Translations under genes and position numbers: made by a program
NCBI RefSeq assembly: GCF_010119385.1
Contig: NZ_VFIE01000018.1
Span: 368,344 to 432,343 of the forward strand
Direction: 5' to 3'
DNA from: Nesterenkonia haasae
GTDB taxonomy: Bacteria; Actinomycetota; Actinomycetes; Actinomycetales; Micrococcaceae
Length of the DNA stretch: 64,000 bases
Notes under the pieces: generated by a model
Told to the model about the DNA's origin: nothing
Database searches by the model: none
The model's input: only the letters and a program-made list of their open reading frames with translations
In this document: piece by piece, positions 15,892-25,162 of the stretch
Layout of the letters: each line of letters opens with the position of its first letter
How positions within the stretch are numbered: position 1 is the stretch's first letter

Positions 15892-17742
15892 TTATCGGGC
15901 GTTGAGTCTCCCCCGGAGTTCTTCGAGCTCGGCGCGGATGCTACCCGGCAGAGACTCTCCGAACTCATCGAACCACGCGTCAATGCCAGTCAACTCCTCT
16001 GACCACTCGGTGGGGTCAACCTTGAGCGCATCCTCGATGTCATGATCACTGACATCGAGTCCGCTGAGGTCCAACGCGTCGACCGTCGGAGTGAAACCGA
16101 TGGGGGTCTCCACCGCCTCCCCACTTCCCTCCAACCGTTGAACTATCCACTTCAAAACCCGGGTATTCTCCGCGAAACCGGGCCATGCGAAACCACCGTC
16201 ACGATTGCGGCGGAACCAGTTGACCAGGAAGATCCTGGGCAAGTCCTCCGCTGATGCGGCGTCGGAGACTTCAACCCAGTGTTTGAGGTAATCACCGGCG
16301 TCGTACCCGATGAAGGGGAGCATCGCCATCGGGTCCCGGCGCACTGTGCCAACCTGACCTTCTGCTGCAGCGGTGGTCTCCGAGGAGAGGGTGGCCCCAA
16401 AGAAAATGCCGTGATTCCAGTCGCGCGCCTCCGTCACCAGCGGCACTGTGGTCTTGCGGCGGCCGCCGAAAAGGATGGCATCGAGCTTCACGCCGTTGGG
16501 TTCGAAGTACTCCGGAGCCAGCATGTCGGTCTGATCGATGGGCGTGCAGAATCGGGCATTGGGGTGAGCTGCCGGTTCGTCTGAGTCTGGAGTCCAGTCT
16601 TGGCCCGTCCAATCGATGAGGTGCTCCGGTGTCTCTTCCGTCATACCTTCCCACCAGACGCCACCGTCGTCAGTGAGAGCGCAGTTGGTAAATATCGAGT
16701 TCCCCTTGGCAATGGCACGCATGGCATTGGCATTGGTGTGCCATCCGGTGCCGGGTGCTACGCCGAAATATCCGGCTTCGGGGTTCATCACCCTGAACTC
16801 GCCGTTCTTGCCGGGTCGGATCCAGGTGATGTCATCGCCGAGGGTCTCTGCTTTCCAACCCTTGAGCGTGGGGTCGATGAGCGCCAGGTTCGTCTTGCCG
16901 CAGGCCGAGGGAAACGCCGCAGAGATGTAGTAGCTCTTCTGCTCCGGGCTGGTGAGTTTCAGAATCAGCATGTGTTCGGCCAGCCAGCCCTCATCACGTG
17001 CCATAACCGACGCGATGCGCAACGCGTAGCATTTCTTGCCCAACAGGGCGTTGCCTCCGTATCCGGAGCCGTAAGACCAGATTTCCCGGGTTTCAGGGAA
17101 ATGCACGATGTACTTGTCCTCATTGCAGGGCCACGGGACGTCCTCTTCGTCAGCCTCCAGAGGGGCGCCCACTGAGTGCACTGCAGGGACGAAGAAAGCG
17201 TTGAGTTCTTCGATCTTGCGCAGCACATCAGTGCCGATGCGCGCCATTATTCTCATGGACGTGACCACATAGGCCGAATCGGTGATCTCGACACCGAACT
17301 TGGGATCGTCTGCTTCGAGGTGGCCCATGACGAACGGGATCACATACATGGTTCGGCCCCGCATTGCGCCATCGAATACTCCACGGAGTGTCTGGCGCAT
17401 CTCTTCCGGCTCCACCCAGTTATTGGTGAAACCGGCGTCGCGTTCTCTTTCTGAGCAGATGAAAGTCCGCGACTCTACGCGGGCGACGTCGGCTGGATCA
17501 GAGAAGGCAGCAAATGAGTTCGGGAAATCTGGGCTGGTGAGGCGAGTTAGCGTCCCAGCCTCTACCAGGTGATCGGTGAGCCGGGTATGTTCCGCCTCTG
17601 AACCGTCCACCCAGTGGACGTCCTGCGGCTGTGTGAGCTCGGCGATCGTGGTGACGAAGTCGATGAGCTTTTGGTGCGTGGTGGGGGCATCATTGGCGAT
17701 GCCCTCGATCTTTTCACCGGGCGCCATTGCAACGGTGTTCAC
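15892..17742 (-). CDS. pckG: GTP-dependent phosphoenolpyruvate carboxykinase
   Basis: A 616-residue enzyme of the GTP class, close to the usual 600-610. It converts oxaloacetate and GTP to PEP, CO2 and GDP, the entry step of gluconeogenesis. Visible motifs are the P-loop [11 protein letters not shown] (about 285), LGDDITWI, the nucleotide-binding [10 protein letters not shown] and [17 protein letters not shown] near the end. I place the start at the GTG 17742, because GGAGGG lies seven bases upstream; an ATG five codons earlier would place that GGAGGG inside the gene. The leader holds a large palindrome (17769-17798). Confidence 0.96.
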   Translation of the reverse strand: MNTVAMAPGEKIEGIANDAPTTHQKLIDFVTTIAELTQPQDVHWVDGSEAEHTRLTDHLVEAGTLTRLTSPDFPNSFAAFSDPADVARVESRTFICSERERDAGFTNNWVEPEEMRQTLRGVFDGAMRGRTMYVIPFVMGHLEADDPKFGVEITDSAYVVTSMRIMARIGTDVLRKIEELNAFFVPAVHSVGAPLEADEEDVPWPCNEDKYIVHFPETREIWSYGSGYGGNALLGKKCYALRIASVMARDEGWLAEHMLILKLTSPEQKSYYISAAFPSACGKTNLALIDPTLKGWKAETLGDDITWIRPGKNGEFRVMNPEAGYFGVAPGTGWHTNANAMRAIAKGNSIFTNCALTDDGGVWWEGMTEETPEHLIDWTGQDWTPDSDEPAAHPNARFCTPIDQTDMLAPEYFEPNGVKLDAILFGGRRKTTVPLVTEARDWNHGIFFGATLSSETTAAAEGQVGTVRRDPMAMLPFIGYDAGDYLKHWVEVSDAASAEDLPRIFLVNWFRRNRDGGFAWPGFAENTRVLKWIVQRLEGSGEAVETPIGFTPTVDALDLSGLDVSDHDIEDALKVDPTEWSEELTGIDAWFDEFGESLPGSIRAELEELRGRLNAR

Positions 17743-17768
17743 TGTTTTTCCCTCCATTGGGTGACAGA

Positions 17769-17798
17769 TGTATCGCGCCTACGGCGTACGCCGATACA
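17769..17798. promoter_or_regulatory. palindromic element upstream of pckG
   Basis: TGTATCG and CGATACA form 7-bp arms at the ends of a 30-base stretch that also contains the perfect 12-bp palindrome CGGCGTACGCCG. It lies 27 bases upstream of the pckG GTG. It may be an operator for a carbon-source regulator or a leader hairpin. Confidence 0.45.
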
Positions 17799-17978
17799 AA
17801 CGAAGCACTGGCTGGATCCCTAAGGTTCCCTGACACGAACTTCATTGTCCGCGCCAACCCTGCCTTGTTTTCTGCATCGTCGTACAGGAGTAGACAGCGC
17901 TAACTCTAACGCGAGATTGTCACAATCAGGTGAACTATCAACGGAAGTGTGACCGACGTCACTTCTTGACGGCTTTGC

Positions 17979-19112
17979 TTATTTCAGTTTCCGGGATCTC
18001 AACCAGTGAAGGCGGCGGCGGAGAATGCGTAGCTGTTTGCGCAATCGGGATGAGGTGGAGACTTCTGGTTTTTTCACCGTCTGATCCGGATTTTGGGGCC
18101 GCTGTTTTTTCGATGCAGCCTCGGCGAACATGGCGTCAATCAAGATGCCTGCAGCATCCCGGCTCTGCCCGACCCAGGGATAGTGATGGCCGGTGATCAT
18201 GGCGCTGCTATTGACTTCGAGCACATAGGGCTTGTCCCCTTTGCCATCGCGCGGCAGGATCATATCGATCCCGGCGACGCGCAGACCGGGTATGGCCTTG
18301 GCCACCTCCTCGGCCATACGTATTTCTTCTGGGGTGAGCTCATCTGTAGCGTCAACCCCGTCTCCCCCACTGTGCACATTGGAGTTTGGGCGCAGCCACA
18401 CCTGCTGGCCATCTTCGGGGACAGATTCCAAGGTGAGCTGCTGTTTCTTGAGCTCTTTGACGACGACGTCGTCAATAGGAATCTGGTAGTGAACGGGGTT
18501 CTGCGATTCGGTACGTAACCGGTTCTTTTCCCCGATCAGTTCCGTCACAGTGGAGGAGCCATCTCCTATCACGTTGGCTGGCACCCGTCGTGCGGCCGCG
18601 GCGACTTTTCCGTACACCAAGAGCACACGGTGCTCAACGCCTTCGACGAACCGCTCGACGAGAACGTAGTCGGACTGGGTGGCGACGTCTTCGAACGCTG
18701 CTTGGAATTCTGAGAAATCTGAGACCCCGATGTGCACCGAGGCGCCCATACCCTCATTAGGGGGCTTCACCACCACAGGGGTCTGGTGTGATGCCCAGCC
18801 CCAGGCTTCCTCCAACTGATGGTGCCCAAAGGCAATGTTCTCCGGGGCTCGCACCCCTCCATTGAGAAGCAGCCGACTCGTCACATCCTTGTAGCGCGTG
18901 CAGCGGCGGGCCAAAAGATCATTCAGGTTCGACCGGGCGCCATCAAACCAGATTCTCCGGTTTCCCACCTTCATGGTCAGCCGACGCTTGGAATCTGCCG
19001 AGACAGGGATTCCTTTTGCCAGGGCCCGGCTGGCCAATAACGTCGCGGTGAGACCGCCCTTGATGTCGTGCTTCACCAGATACTTGTGGGTTTCTGCTAG
19101 CTCCACGGACAT
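17979..19112 (-). CDS. stand-alone ATP-grasp ligase (cyanophycin synthetase-like domain)
   Basis: A 377-residue protein with a complete ATP-grasp fold resembling the ATP-grasp part of cyanophycin synthetase, without the Mur-ligase-like half. Seen: nucleotide-binding VVVKPPNEGMGASVHIG (about 122-138), VLVERFVEGVEHRVLLV, a loop with NVIGDGSSTVTELI, and the metal-binding GIDMILP and YVLEVNSSAMITGHHYP. The family joins a carboxylate to an amine by an acyl phosphate. The basic tail (RRRLHWLRSRKLK) suggests contact with membrane or nucleic acid. The substrate is unknown, and no partner synthetase lies beside it. Confidence 0.85.
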   Translation of the reverse strand: MSVELAETHKYLVKHDIKGGLTATLLASRALAKGIPVSADSKRRLTMKVGNRRIWFDGARSNLNDLLARRCTRYKDVTSRLLLNGGVRAPENIAFGHHQLEEAWGWASHQTPVVVKPPNEGMGASVHIGVSDFSEFQAAFEDVATQSDYVLVERFVEGVEHRVLLVYGKVAAAARRVPANVIGDGSSTVTELIGEKNRLRTESQNPVHYQIPIDDVVVKELKKQQLTLESVPEDGQQVWLRPNSNVHSGGDGVDATDELTPEEIRMAEEVAKAIPGLRVAGIDMILPRDGKGDKPYVLEVNSSAMITGHHYPWVGQSRDAAGILIDAMFAEAASKKQRPQNPDQTVKKPEVSTSSRLRKQLRILRRRLHWLRSRKLK

Positions 19113-19350
19113 GACCTCTGCTCTCTCAACACGCACCACAACCGGACCAGTAACACCTTCTCAGGGGGCCGTTGGAGGATGACTTTACACGGCAGTACGT
19201 GCTGACCTGGAAGAAGCGGCCAGTGCCGCGGACGCGTGGCGAGTGTCAATTCCGTTTTGCCCAGGAGACCAGCTGGGGTTGCATCTGACCAGGGTGCAGC
19301 AGATAGCGTGACGAGACATCTAGACAATCAATACTTAGGAGGAGTCAAGA

Positions 19351-19725
19351 GTGCAGACTGAAGAGATTGACACCATTATCAAGGACCGCGCGGCTTTGGA
19401 GTCGAGCGAGGCGGCGCATGAGGCAGGAACCACGGTTCTGGCAGAGCTCAGCCGCCTCAACATCGGCTCAGAGGCTCGCGAGATGGCCGCACAATTGCCG
19501 GCAGAGTACAAGGAAGCATTGGCATCTCACGAGGGCTCGGAAGACCTTTCGAGGGATGCATTGCTGGGCCGTATCGAGTCAGCCTTGGACCTGGACCGCG
19601 ACGCCACGACTCGAGTCGCGAACGCTACGATCTCTGTGATCGCTGATGCTGTGACGCCTGGGGAACGGACATCGTTTGTCAATGCGCTCCCGCAGGACAT
19701 CTCAGGGCTCGCCGTCTGGAGCTGA
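19351..19725 (+). CDS. DUF2267 family protein
   Basis: A 124-residue helical protein. GTG start preceded by a strong AGGAGG nine bases upstream. Internal pattern: AAQLPAEYKEAL, then SRDALLGRIESALDLD, then a C-terminal helix AVTPGERTSFVNALPQDI, which fits DUF2267, small helical-bundle proteins with two related halves, often near stress genes. No enzymatic role is known. The divergent neighbour is the ATP-grasp gene; the downstream neighbour is a stress-type membrane protein. Confidence 0.8.
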   Translation: MQTEEIDTIIKDRAALESSEAAHEAGTTVLAELSRLNIGSEAREMAAQLPAEYKEALASHEGSEDLSRDALLGRIESALDLDRDATTRVANATISVIADAVTPGERTSFVNALPQDISGLAVWS

Positions 19726-19868
19726 TCTCCACCATGGGCATGTTGCCTCGGGGCAGCACGTTCACGATGTTCGTCGACTACTGCGGGCAACCAACTCTTG
19801 GGCTCTCGGGCCACCTCAAGGTATGTTGTCATTAGCCGAAAGTCGTACAAACAGAGCGGAGATACGTC

Positions 19869-20135
19869 ATGAGTATTATTGGTTGGATCGTATTGGGACT
19901 TATTGCGGGTGCAATTGCGCGCGCCATCATGCCCGGCAAACAACCGGGTGGCATTCTCGTCACCCTCCTCACCGGTATCCTTGGTGCACTGTTGGGCGGC
20001 TGGATCGCCTCCGCGATCTTCGGCATCGACGTCAATGACGCCTTCTTCGATCCCGCGACCTGGGGCTTCGCCATTCTCGGCGGCCTCATCGTCTCCTTCC
20101 TCTGGAGCCTCATCGCCGGAAAACGAGCGGGCTAA
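19869..20135 (+). CDS. GlsB/YeaQ/YmgE family stress membrane protein
   Basis: An 88-residue protein with three transmembrane helices. The start MSIIGWIVLGLIAGAIARAI, the motif GKQPGG, and the second segment TLLTGILGALLGGWIA are typical of the YeaQ/GlsB 'transglycosylase-associated' family, induced by stress in many bacteria. GGAG lies about nine bases upstream of the ATG. It is followed by a strong terminator and then the left attachment site of the prophage, so it is the last intact host gene on this side. Confidence 0.92.
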   Translation: MSIIGWIVLGLIAGAIARAIMPGKQPGGILVTLLTGILGALLGGWIASAIFGIDVNDAFFDPATWGFAILGGLIVSFLWSLIAGKRAG

Positions 20136-20153
20136 CCACCGCAAGCGTCAGAG

Positions 20154-20190
20154 ATCGGGCCTCCACCACACGGTGGGGGCCCGATTTTTT
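20154..20190 (+). terminator. Rho-independent terminator after the YeaQ-like gene
   Basis: A 14-bp stem (20154-20167 with 20172-20185, one G-U pair), a four-base loop and a run of five or more T. It is a textbook intrinsic terminator. Confidence 0.92.
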
Positions 20191-20316
20191 GCGCGCCGGA
20201 TTGCACACGCATCTAAAGGTCGCAGTGAACCTCGATACCGCCGAATATGCGATGCAAGTGCCACCCCGGACCAGGGGGATCAGAAAGACCCAGTGGTGGC
20301 CGAAAGGATCAGATAC

Positions 20317-20360
20317 AAAAGTACCCCCGAACCCTTGTGCAAATTGGGTTCTAGGGGTAC
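20317..20360 (-). terminator. displaced host terminator of tRNA-Arg
   Basis: On the minus strand a hairpin (20321-20334 with 20346-20360) is followed by TTTT. It sits just past the tRNA 3' fragment in attL, so it is the original terminator of tRNA-Arg, cut off from the gene by integration. Its stem geometry and the loop bases TTGTGC match the hairpin at 60061-60107. Confidence 0.75.
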
Positions 20361-20364
20361 TGCA

Positions 20365-20417
20365 TGTTGGTGCGCCCATAGGGATTCGAACCCCAGACCT
20401 TCGGTTCCGTAGACCGA
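20365..20417 (-). repeat. attL, 53-bp core copied from tRNA-Arg 3' half
   Basis: 53 bases identical to 60111-60163. They contain the CCA, acceptor 3' strand, T-arm, variable region and the anticodon-arm part of tRNA-Arg(ACG). The D-arm and 5' acceptor strand are missing, so this copy is not a functional tRNA. It marks the left end of the prophage. Confidence 0.95.
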
Positions 20418-20531
20418 AGGAACGGTACAATTAGAAGCGTAGATCCGCTTGTTTCTGGGGTTTATGACACACTGTTTATCCAGTGATACACATGGAATGT
20501 CACCACCAATGTCACCACCTAGGAGAACTGC

Positions 20532-21773
20532 ATGGCGAGGGGCAAGGGCGAAGGCTCGATTAGTTACGATGCGAAGAAGGGGCTGCACCGTGTCAGGGTC
20601 GAGTTGCCACCGATCTGGGATGAGGCGGAGGGCAAGTGGAAGCGCCGGCACCGCTATGCGTCTTCCAAGGACAAGAAGAAGGCCATGCAGAAGCTGGTGA
20701 AGATCCAGCGTGAAGTCGAGCGCGGGAACCTGAGCTCGAAGACGATTACGGTCGACAAGTGGGTGGAGCACTGGCTCAAAGACATTGCGCCGCAGAAGAT
20801 CAACCCCAACAGCATCAAGTCCTACCGCTCAGCGCTCAACAAGCACGTGGCTGAACGTTATAAGGGCAAGAAACTGCAGGAACTCACCCCGCAGCGCATT
20901 CGCTCCCTCACCGCGGAGATAGCGGAAAGGAAGTCTCCCGGCACCGCGCGCAATCTACACAGCTACCTCTCCAAGTGCCTTTCAGATGCCGTGGGTGACG
21001 GATACCTGTTAGAACACCCCATGCAGCACCTCACTATCCCGAAGCGGGGCAAGACTGTTGAGAAAGCTCTCACTGTCGAGCAGGCCGTCGAGCTACTTAA
21101 GTGGCTCGGGAAGCAGATGGACGAGAAGACCAAGCACGCCCACCTCGCGCCGCTATGGATCGCATTCCTTCTCACCGGAGCACGTAAGGGAGAGCTACTA
21201 GGCTTGGAGCCCGACCGAGTGGGAAGTCACCTGGACGTGACCTGGCAGCTCCAGAGGCTAAATGCTGAGGATGTGGCTGCAGCATCCAAAGATTATGAGT
21301 ACCGGCATGCTGGCGTAAAGAACTTCTACCTCGTGCGTCCCAAGTCCAAGTCGGGTTGGCGGTCATACCCGTTGGTTGAGCCGCTAGCGTCGATCATCAA
21401 GTCACTGGCCGCCGACACGCCTAAAGGGGCACTGGTATTTCGTACGCCTGAAGGCGAGCCGTGGGACGGAGATAAGATCACTGACCTCTGGTACGAAATG
21501 CTAGTGGACTCAGAAATAGAGATGTCTGCGACGCCCACTAAAGAGCGCGTGAACGTCCACGGCGCACGGCACACTGTGGCAGACCTCCTAGACCTGCTCG
21601 GCATACCGGAGTCAGTGATCATGGACATTCTGGGGCATTCCACGCGCCACATGTCCCGCTCCTACCGCACTCGCCAGTCCCCCGCGGTGAAGGATGCCAT
21701 GGAGTCAGTGTCGAGGCTGTTGCAGACGGGACACGCTCCTCAGTCTGCCCAGCTCTCCTCGCAACTGCAGTAG
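20532..21773 (+). CDS. int: tyrosine site-specific integrase
   Basis: A 413-residue tyrosine recombinase. The N-terminal part has an AP2-like arm-binding domain and a SAM-like core-binding domain (about 65-165). The catalytic domain shows Arg in GARKGELLGL, HGARHTVADL (H-x-x-R), LGHSTRHMSRSY with His and the likely nucleophile Tyr in SYRTRQ. It recombines attP with the tRNA-Arg 3' end. AGGAG lies seven bases before the ATG. The gene is about 115 bases inside attL and faces inward, the usual position for this type. Confidence 0.96.
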   Translation: MARGKGEGSISYDAKKGLHRVRVELPPIWDEAEGKWKRRHRYASSKDKKKAMQKLVKIQREVERGNLSSKTITVDKWVEHWLKDIAPQKINPNSIKSYRSALNKHVAERYKGKKLQELTPQRIRSLTAEIAERKSPGTARNLHSYLSKCLSDAVGDGYLLEHPMQHLTIPKRGKTVEKALTVEQAVELLKWLGKQMDEKTKHAHLAPLWIAFLLTGARKGELLGLEPDRVGSHLDVTWQLQRLNAEDVAAASKDYEYRHAGVKNFYLVRPKSKSGWRSYPLVEPLASIIKSLAADTPKGALVFRTPEGEPWDGDKITDLWYEMLVDSEIEMSATPTKERVNVHGARHTVADLLDLLGIPESVIMDILGHSTRHMSRSYRTRQSPAVKDAMESVSRLLQTGHAPQSAQLSSQLQ

Positions 21774-21856
21774 CTACCACTGCCAAAACCGCAGTACGCC
21801 TGGGGCTAGTGGGATAGAACTAGCCGACCTCCTAGCCGGAAGCCACAATACTGTCC

Positions 21857-22186
21857 ATGTCCATCTTCGATTCCCCCACAATGCACTGGCACGCAGACCT
21901 ACCCACACCGGAGTCCCTGACGCGGAAGTCGGTTGAAGCGGCCCCCTATGTTCGAGTCGCTCTACCTGATCGGACGGTGGACGCAAAGGCCAGGGCATGG
22001 AACCGGGACGTGGTGCTCATCCGCTGGGTTGAGGGTAAGGACGAGCAGCACAGTGCTTGGGTGCCGGCAGCGTGGTGCGCCAGGATAAGCCGGGACGAGT
22101 CGAATTGGCAGGACGTTTACGACCAAACAGCCAACGGGAGTAGCCGCGAAAGGGCCAGCGGCCATAACCGATGCCGATATAATTAG
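21857..22186 (+). CDS. small hypothetical protein, intact member of a prophage duplicate pair
   Basis: A 109-residue protein of unknown function. A central block of about 60 residues (YVRVALPDRTVDAKARAW, then HSAWVPAAWCARISRDES) is repeated at 26185-26388 with about three quarters identity. The compact beta-rich block with conserved Trp and one Cys resembles a small barrel, but I cannot name a family. No good ribosome site precedes the ATG, so it may be translated from a leaderless message. It is the first gene after int. Confidence 0.6.
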   Translation: MSIFDSPTMHWHADLPTPESLTRKSVEAAPYVRVALPDRTVDAKARAWNRDVVLIRWVEGKDEQHSAWVPAAWCARISRDESNWQDVYDQTANGSSRERASGHNRCRYN

Positions 22187-22260
22187 CGGTGCCACCGACT
22201 GCACCTTGGAAGACAAGTGCAAAGCGCGGGTGCGGCCGGCAGGACCGGGAGGAGCCTTCA

Positions 22261-22686
22261 ATGGAGGACTGGCGAAAGGTCAAGCGGGCGGTGTTCGCCC
22301 GGCACAGCAATCCGTGGAGCATGTGGACGAGATGGGCGAGCGCGCCCCTGATGCTTGTCCCGGTGTGGCGACGCAGTTGGCGCGACGCAGGACTGGTCGG
22401 CCTATGGATGGCAATCAATCCGGTGGTGTTCGGCAAACCAGCAGACGACCGGGCATGGTCGACCAGGGTTGCGCTTGGGGAGGAACAGTGGATCGCCGAA
22501 CGGCCAATGGACACTGCGATGGCCGTCAACGTCGCCGCGACCGCCGCCTTACTGGCCGCCCTGGTCGCCGCTCATCAGCGCCGAGCAGTACCGGCCGCAG
22601 CGGCGACAGCACTGGAGATGGGGCTGCTGATGGTGTACTGGAACCTCATGGCCCGCTACTACGACCGCAACGGTGACGTGAGCTGA
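22261..22686 (+). CDS. DUF6653 family membrane protein
   Basis: A 141-residue protein starting with MEDWRKVKRAVFARHSNPWS, the usual opening of DUF6653 proteins (HSNPWSxWTR). It has two or three hydrophobic segments (APLMLVPVWRR, LVGLWMAINPVVF, TAMAVNVAATAALLAALVAA). GGAGGAG lies six bases upstream of the ATG. The molecular role is unknown. On a phage it is presumably cargo that affects the lysogen, not a virion part. The downstream gene is a small HTH protein. Confidence 0.75.
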   Translation: MEDWRKVKRAVFARHSNPWSMWTRWASAPLMLVPVWRRSWRDAGLVGLWMAINPVVFGKPADDRAWSTRVALGEEQWIAERPMDTAMAVNVAATAALLAALVAAHQRRAVPAAAATALEMGLLMVYWNLMARYYDRNGDVS

Positions 22687-22794
22687 ACACGCCGATCATG
22701 ACGCTCGCACCGTAGCAGCGTGGCATGCAGGTCCATGAGATCTTGACGCTTTCTCGATCCCATTCCCGGGCCACCATCCTCTAGGCTGTTACCC

Positions 22795-22998
22795 ATGCCA
22801 CGCCGCTTCTACACCATCCCCGAAGTCGCTGAAAGCCTTGCCACCAGCGAGCAGCAGATCCGCGCCCTACTCCGCAACGGAGAGCTCGAGGGCATCCAAA
22901 TCGGCGGACGCGGCCAATGGCGAATCGAGGATGCAAAGCTGGATGAGTACATCGAGCGGATGTATGCGGCGCAGCGCAGTCCCAAAGGCCGGCTGTAG
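22795..22998 (+). CDS. small helix-turn-helix DNA-binding protein (excisionase/BldC-like)
   Basis: A 67-residue MerR-type winged-helix protein: YTIPEVAESLATSEQQIRAL is the HTH and GIQIGGRGQWRIEDAKLDEY the wing and last helix, the pattern of excisionase-like and BldC-like proteins. It has no effector domain. It could control neighbouring cargo genes or act as a recombination directionality factor; position near int allows the second, but several similar genes lie at the right end too. Confidence 0.75.
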   Translation: MPRRFYTIPEVAESLATSEQQIRALLRNGELEGIQIGGRGQWRIEDAKLDEYIERMYAAQRSPKGRL

Positions 22999-23142
22999 AT
23001 GCGCCGTCTCCCAGACTGCGCTTTTTCATCTGTCGACCGCTCATAATCCCGGTCATGACAGGGATGCGAGTCGTCGTTGGCGGATCAGTCCGCGTTGTCG
23101 AGTGCTACTTGCAGCCAGCAGGCACGCGAAAGTAGCTCTGCC

Positions 23143-23676
23143 CTAACCTGCCGTAGAGGCAGCTTCGCGGACGACTTGAGAGTTTCCACTTCTACCCCGT
23201 CGGCTGCTGGTGGTGGGCCCAGACTCCTCGCGAGCATTGCTTCTCAACTCACGAAAGTAATCGCGAATACTCTCCGGGGATATTTCTTCAGTACTAAAAC
23301 CCTGGATAGGTTTCCTAGCCCACGCTTCAGCCCACGGTCGCTCATTGTGCGTCATGTCGGCCAACTTCATTCCCGAAAATGCGCCGTACGCATTCAGGAC
23401 GATGTCGATTACAGAACGTTGAGCTTGACTGAGCTGGGAGGGGTTCCCCTCCCAAGTTGTTACGGCGGTTTGCCGACGGTGCTTGGTGTAGACGTCTCGG
23501 ACCACAGGACCGTATTTCCAAGCTTCTATCCGCGATTCGAAAAGAGGCTCGTCGGATACTGCGGAGTACCAGCCATTGCAGTAGTAGAGCAATTTCTGAA
23601 ACTTCATGGTTGCTAAAGTCCCGGTCTGCTCGAGAATGTACGCGGCGACATCATGCACGGATGCTGACCCAGTCAT
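23143..23676 (-). CDS. Panacea-domain (SocA-like, DUF4065) protein
   Basis: A 177-residue protein with a full Panacea/DUF4065 domain in its first 130 residues: VHDVAAYILEQTG, KFQKLLYYCNGWY, IEAWKYGPVVRDVY and NERPWAEA are all diagnostic. Panacea proteins are found as antitoxins that neutralise diverse toxins, and SocA is an adaptor for toxin proteolysis. The tail (about 150-177) is polar and Ser/Arg-rich. No obvious toxin gene adjoins it; the nearest same-strand neighbour is the GAF membrane protein 85 bases upstream. Base composition is lower in GC than the phage structural genes, in line with recent gain. Confidence 0.85.
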   Translation of the reverse strand: MTGSASVHDVAAYILEQTGTLATMKFQKLLYYCNGWYSAVSDEPLFESRIEAWKYGPVVRDVYTKHRRQTAVTTWEGNPSQLSQAQRSVIDIVLNAYGAFSGMKLADMTHNERPWAEAWARKPIQGFSTEEISPESIRDYFRELRSNAREESGPTTSSRRGRSGNSQVVREAASTAG

Positions 23677-23760
23677 CGCTACCACCCTTTCCCCGGTGAT
23701 TCTTCTAATATCGATTCTAGCGCCTTAGAGGCATGTTGTATGGATCACACGCCATTGGAT

Positions 23761-24762
23761 TTAGAACAACGAATCGGGTCCTTCCCAGAGGGCGTCGAGG
23801 CCCCGAGCCACGGCATCTTCGGTATCCTGAGCAGAGCCATGTTCCTTGAAGTATAGGCCGATCGCAACGAATTGCGCCGCCAAGCGAACGATATCTTTGT
23901 GGTGGTCTGTCAGGCTTCCCTTGATGGGCGCATCTGCTGTGAGCACCCCGAGTTCTGTGCCCTGCCAAACGATCGCAGCCGCGATGAACGTCTTGTAGGG
24001 ACGATTCTCACATGACACACGTACCGGCGGATTTGTGACATCCGGAACCAGTATGGATTCGTTCCGCAACATCATCTCAATTAGCTCTCGTCCATGGTCA
24101 TCAGCGTCTCTGAACTCGCGCCTCGGAGGGTTGGTGCTGTTTGCCGGCTCCAACCGCGCCACCAAGGTCTTTTCTGGTCCGCGCTGATCCCGTTCAACCT
24201 TCTCGTACTCAAACAAGCAGGCTCGAACCTTGGGTATGTCAACCATGCTCGTCGTGGACAAGAGGGCGGTACGCAAAAACGCGTCTACAGAGGGTGCTCG
24301 CCAATCGTCTCCCGATGCCTGGAGTAAAGCCGCTAGAACTGTGGGCAGGCCACTACTGAGGACAGCAGCACCCTCTGTCTTTGCTTTCTCAACTTCGGCA
24401 CGGTGCTTGTGCCGCATCAACCCCAGCTCGCGATTCTTGTTCTTCAGTTCGGCGGTTAGGTTATCTGCGTGTGTCTCAGTGTGAGTTGTGTGACGCGACC
24501 GCGCTTCGTCCCGTGCAATCTGGTGCGTAAGGCCAGCAAGCACAACAAAGACCAAGGCGATTCCTGTGGTCCACTCTTGAACACTGAGCTCCCCACTTCT
24601 AATGAGTTCCCTAGCTAGAGGCGCGACCAGTAGTGTTGCAAGCACAGCCAGGACTCGGGCCACCCAGTTGACCACCATTGACCCCCACAGGAGTCTCAGC
24701 CCCCCATCGTCATTCAGCGCCCAACTACCCTTGATGCGCTGCTTAGTCTGTGGGTCTGGCAC
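23761..24762 (-). CDS. two-TM GAF-domain membrane protein
   Basis: A 333-residue protein. Two transmembrane helices near the start (about 25-45 and 58-78, VNWVARVLAVLATLLVAPLA and WTTGIALVFVVLAGLTH) are followed by a coiled coil (about 80-125), and a C-terminal GAF-like sensor domain (about 135-310) with TFIAAAIVWQGTELGVLTAD as its typical last strands. The domain should face the cytoplasm and sense a ligand or binding partner. The GTG at 24762 is chosen because GAGGA lies six bases upstream. Function unknown; next to a Panacea protein it could be the sensor or toxin side of a membrane-acting module, which is speculation. Confidence 0.65.
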   Translation of the reverse strand: MPDPQTKQRIKGSWALNDDGGLRLLWGSMVVNWVARVLAVLATLLVAPLARELIRSGELSVQEWTTGIALVFVVLAGLTHQIARDEARSRHTTHTETHADNLTAELKNKNRELGLMRHKHRAEVEKAKTEGAAVLSSGLPTVLAALLQASGDDWRAPSVDAFLRTALLSTTSMVDIPKVRACLFEYEKVERDQRGPEKTLVARLEPANSTNPPRREFRDADDHGRELIEMMLRNESILVPDVTNPPVRVSCENRPYKTFIAAAIVWQGTELGVLTADAPIKGSLTDHHKDIVRLAAQFVAIGLYFKEHGSAQDTEDAVARGLDALWEGPDSLF

Positions 24763-25162
24763 ACGCAATCCTCGACGTTGGCTTCGGCAGGGCAATTACT
24801 GAATATAACTGGCACATAACCTACCCGTCATGTTCCTCCAGCTGAAAAACCTGAGTTTCTCGCACCCGTAGCTTCATTCAGAACTCTACTTTTAATCGGA
24901 CCCAACGCGGGTGACGTCATAGGCCCCTACGCACGCAATTAGCGCCCCACTCAGCCGTAGCCAAGTGGGGCGTTTTGGATGCGGCGAAGCACGGGACTGA
25001 GCTTAGTGGGCCGGCGCCACAAGAGCCTCTAGGCGGCGGAAGCCATACTCACCTGAGCTCAGGGGTACTCCCACCGCATGCGCGCATCTACTATGGAAGC
25101 TCGCTCCTGGGTCACCGGCACCTGAAGGCGGGATGAATCACTCACAATTTCGAGAGGCACTT
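24763..25162. other. intergenic region with a bidirectional hairpin
   Basis: About 400 bases between the divergent GAF gene and the lipoprotein gene. It contains the hairpin at 24941-24978 and, nearer the lipoprotein start, an AT-richer stretch that probably carries its promoter. No coding frame with a ribosome site is seen. Confidence 0.5.
24941..24978. terminator. terminator hairpin, first copy of a prophage repeat
   Basis: A 9-bp stem (24943-24951 with 24964-24972) followed by TTTT on the plus strand. Twenty bases including the loop are also present at 27690-27721, so the same terminator unit occurs twice in the cargo region. Confidence 0.75.

Noticed and set aside
20110..20430. Minus-strand frame covering attL with a product like a translated tRNA
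   Set aside because: It is the tRNA-Arg 3' fragment and terminator read as protein, a common false call.
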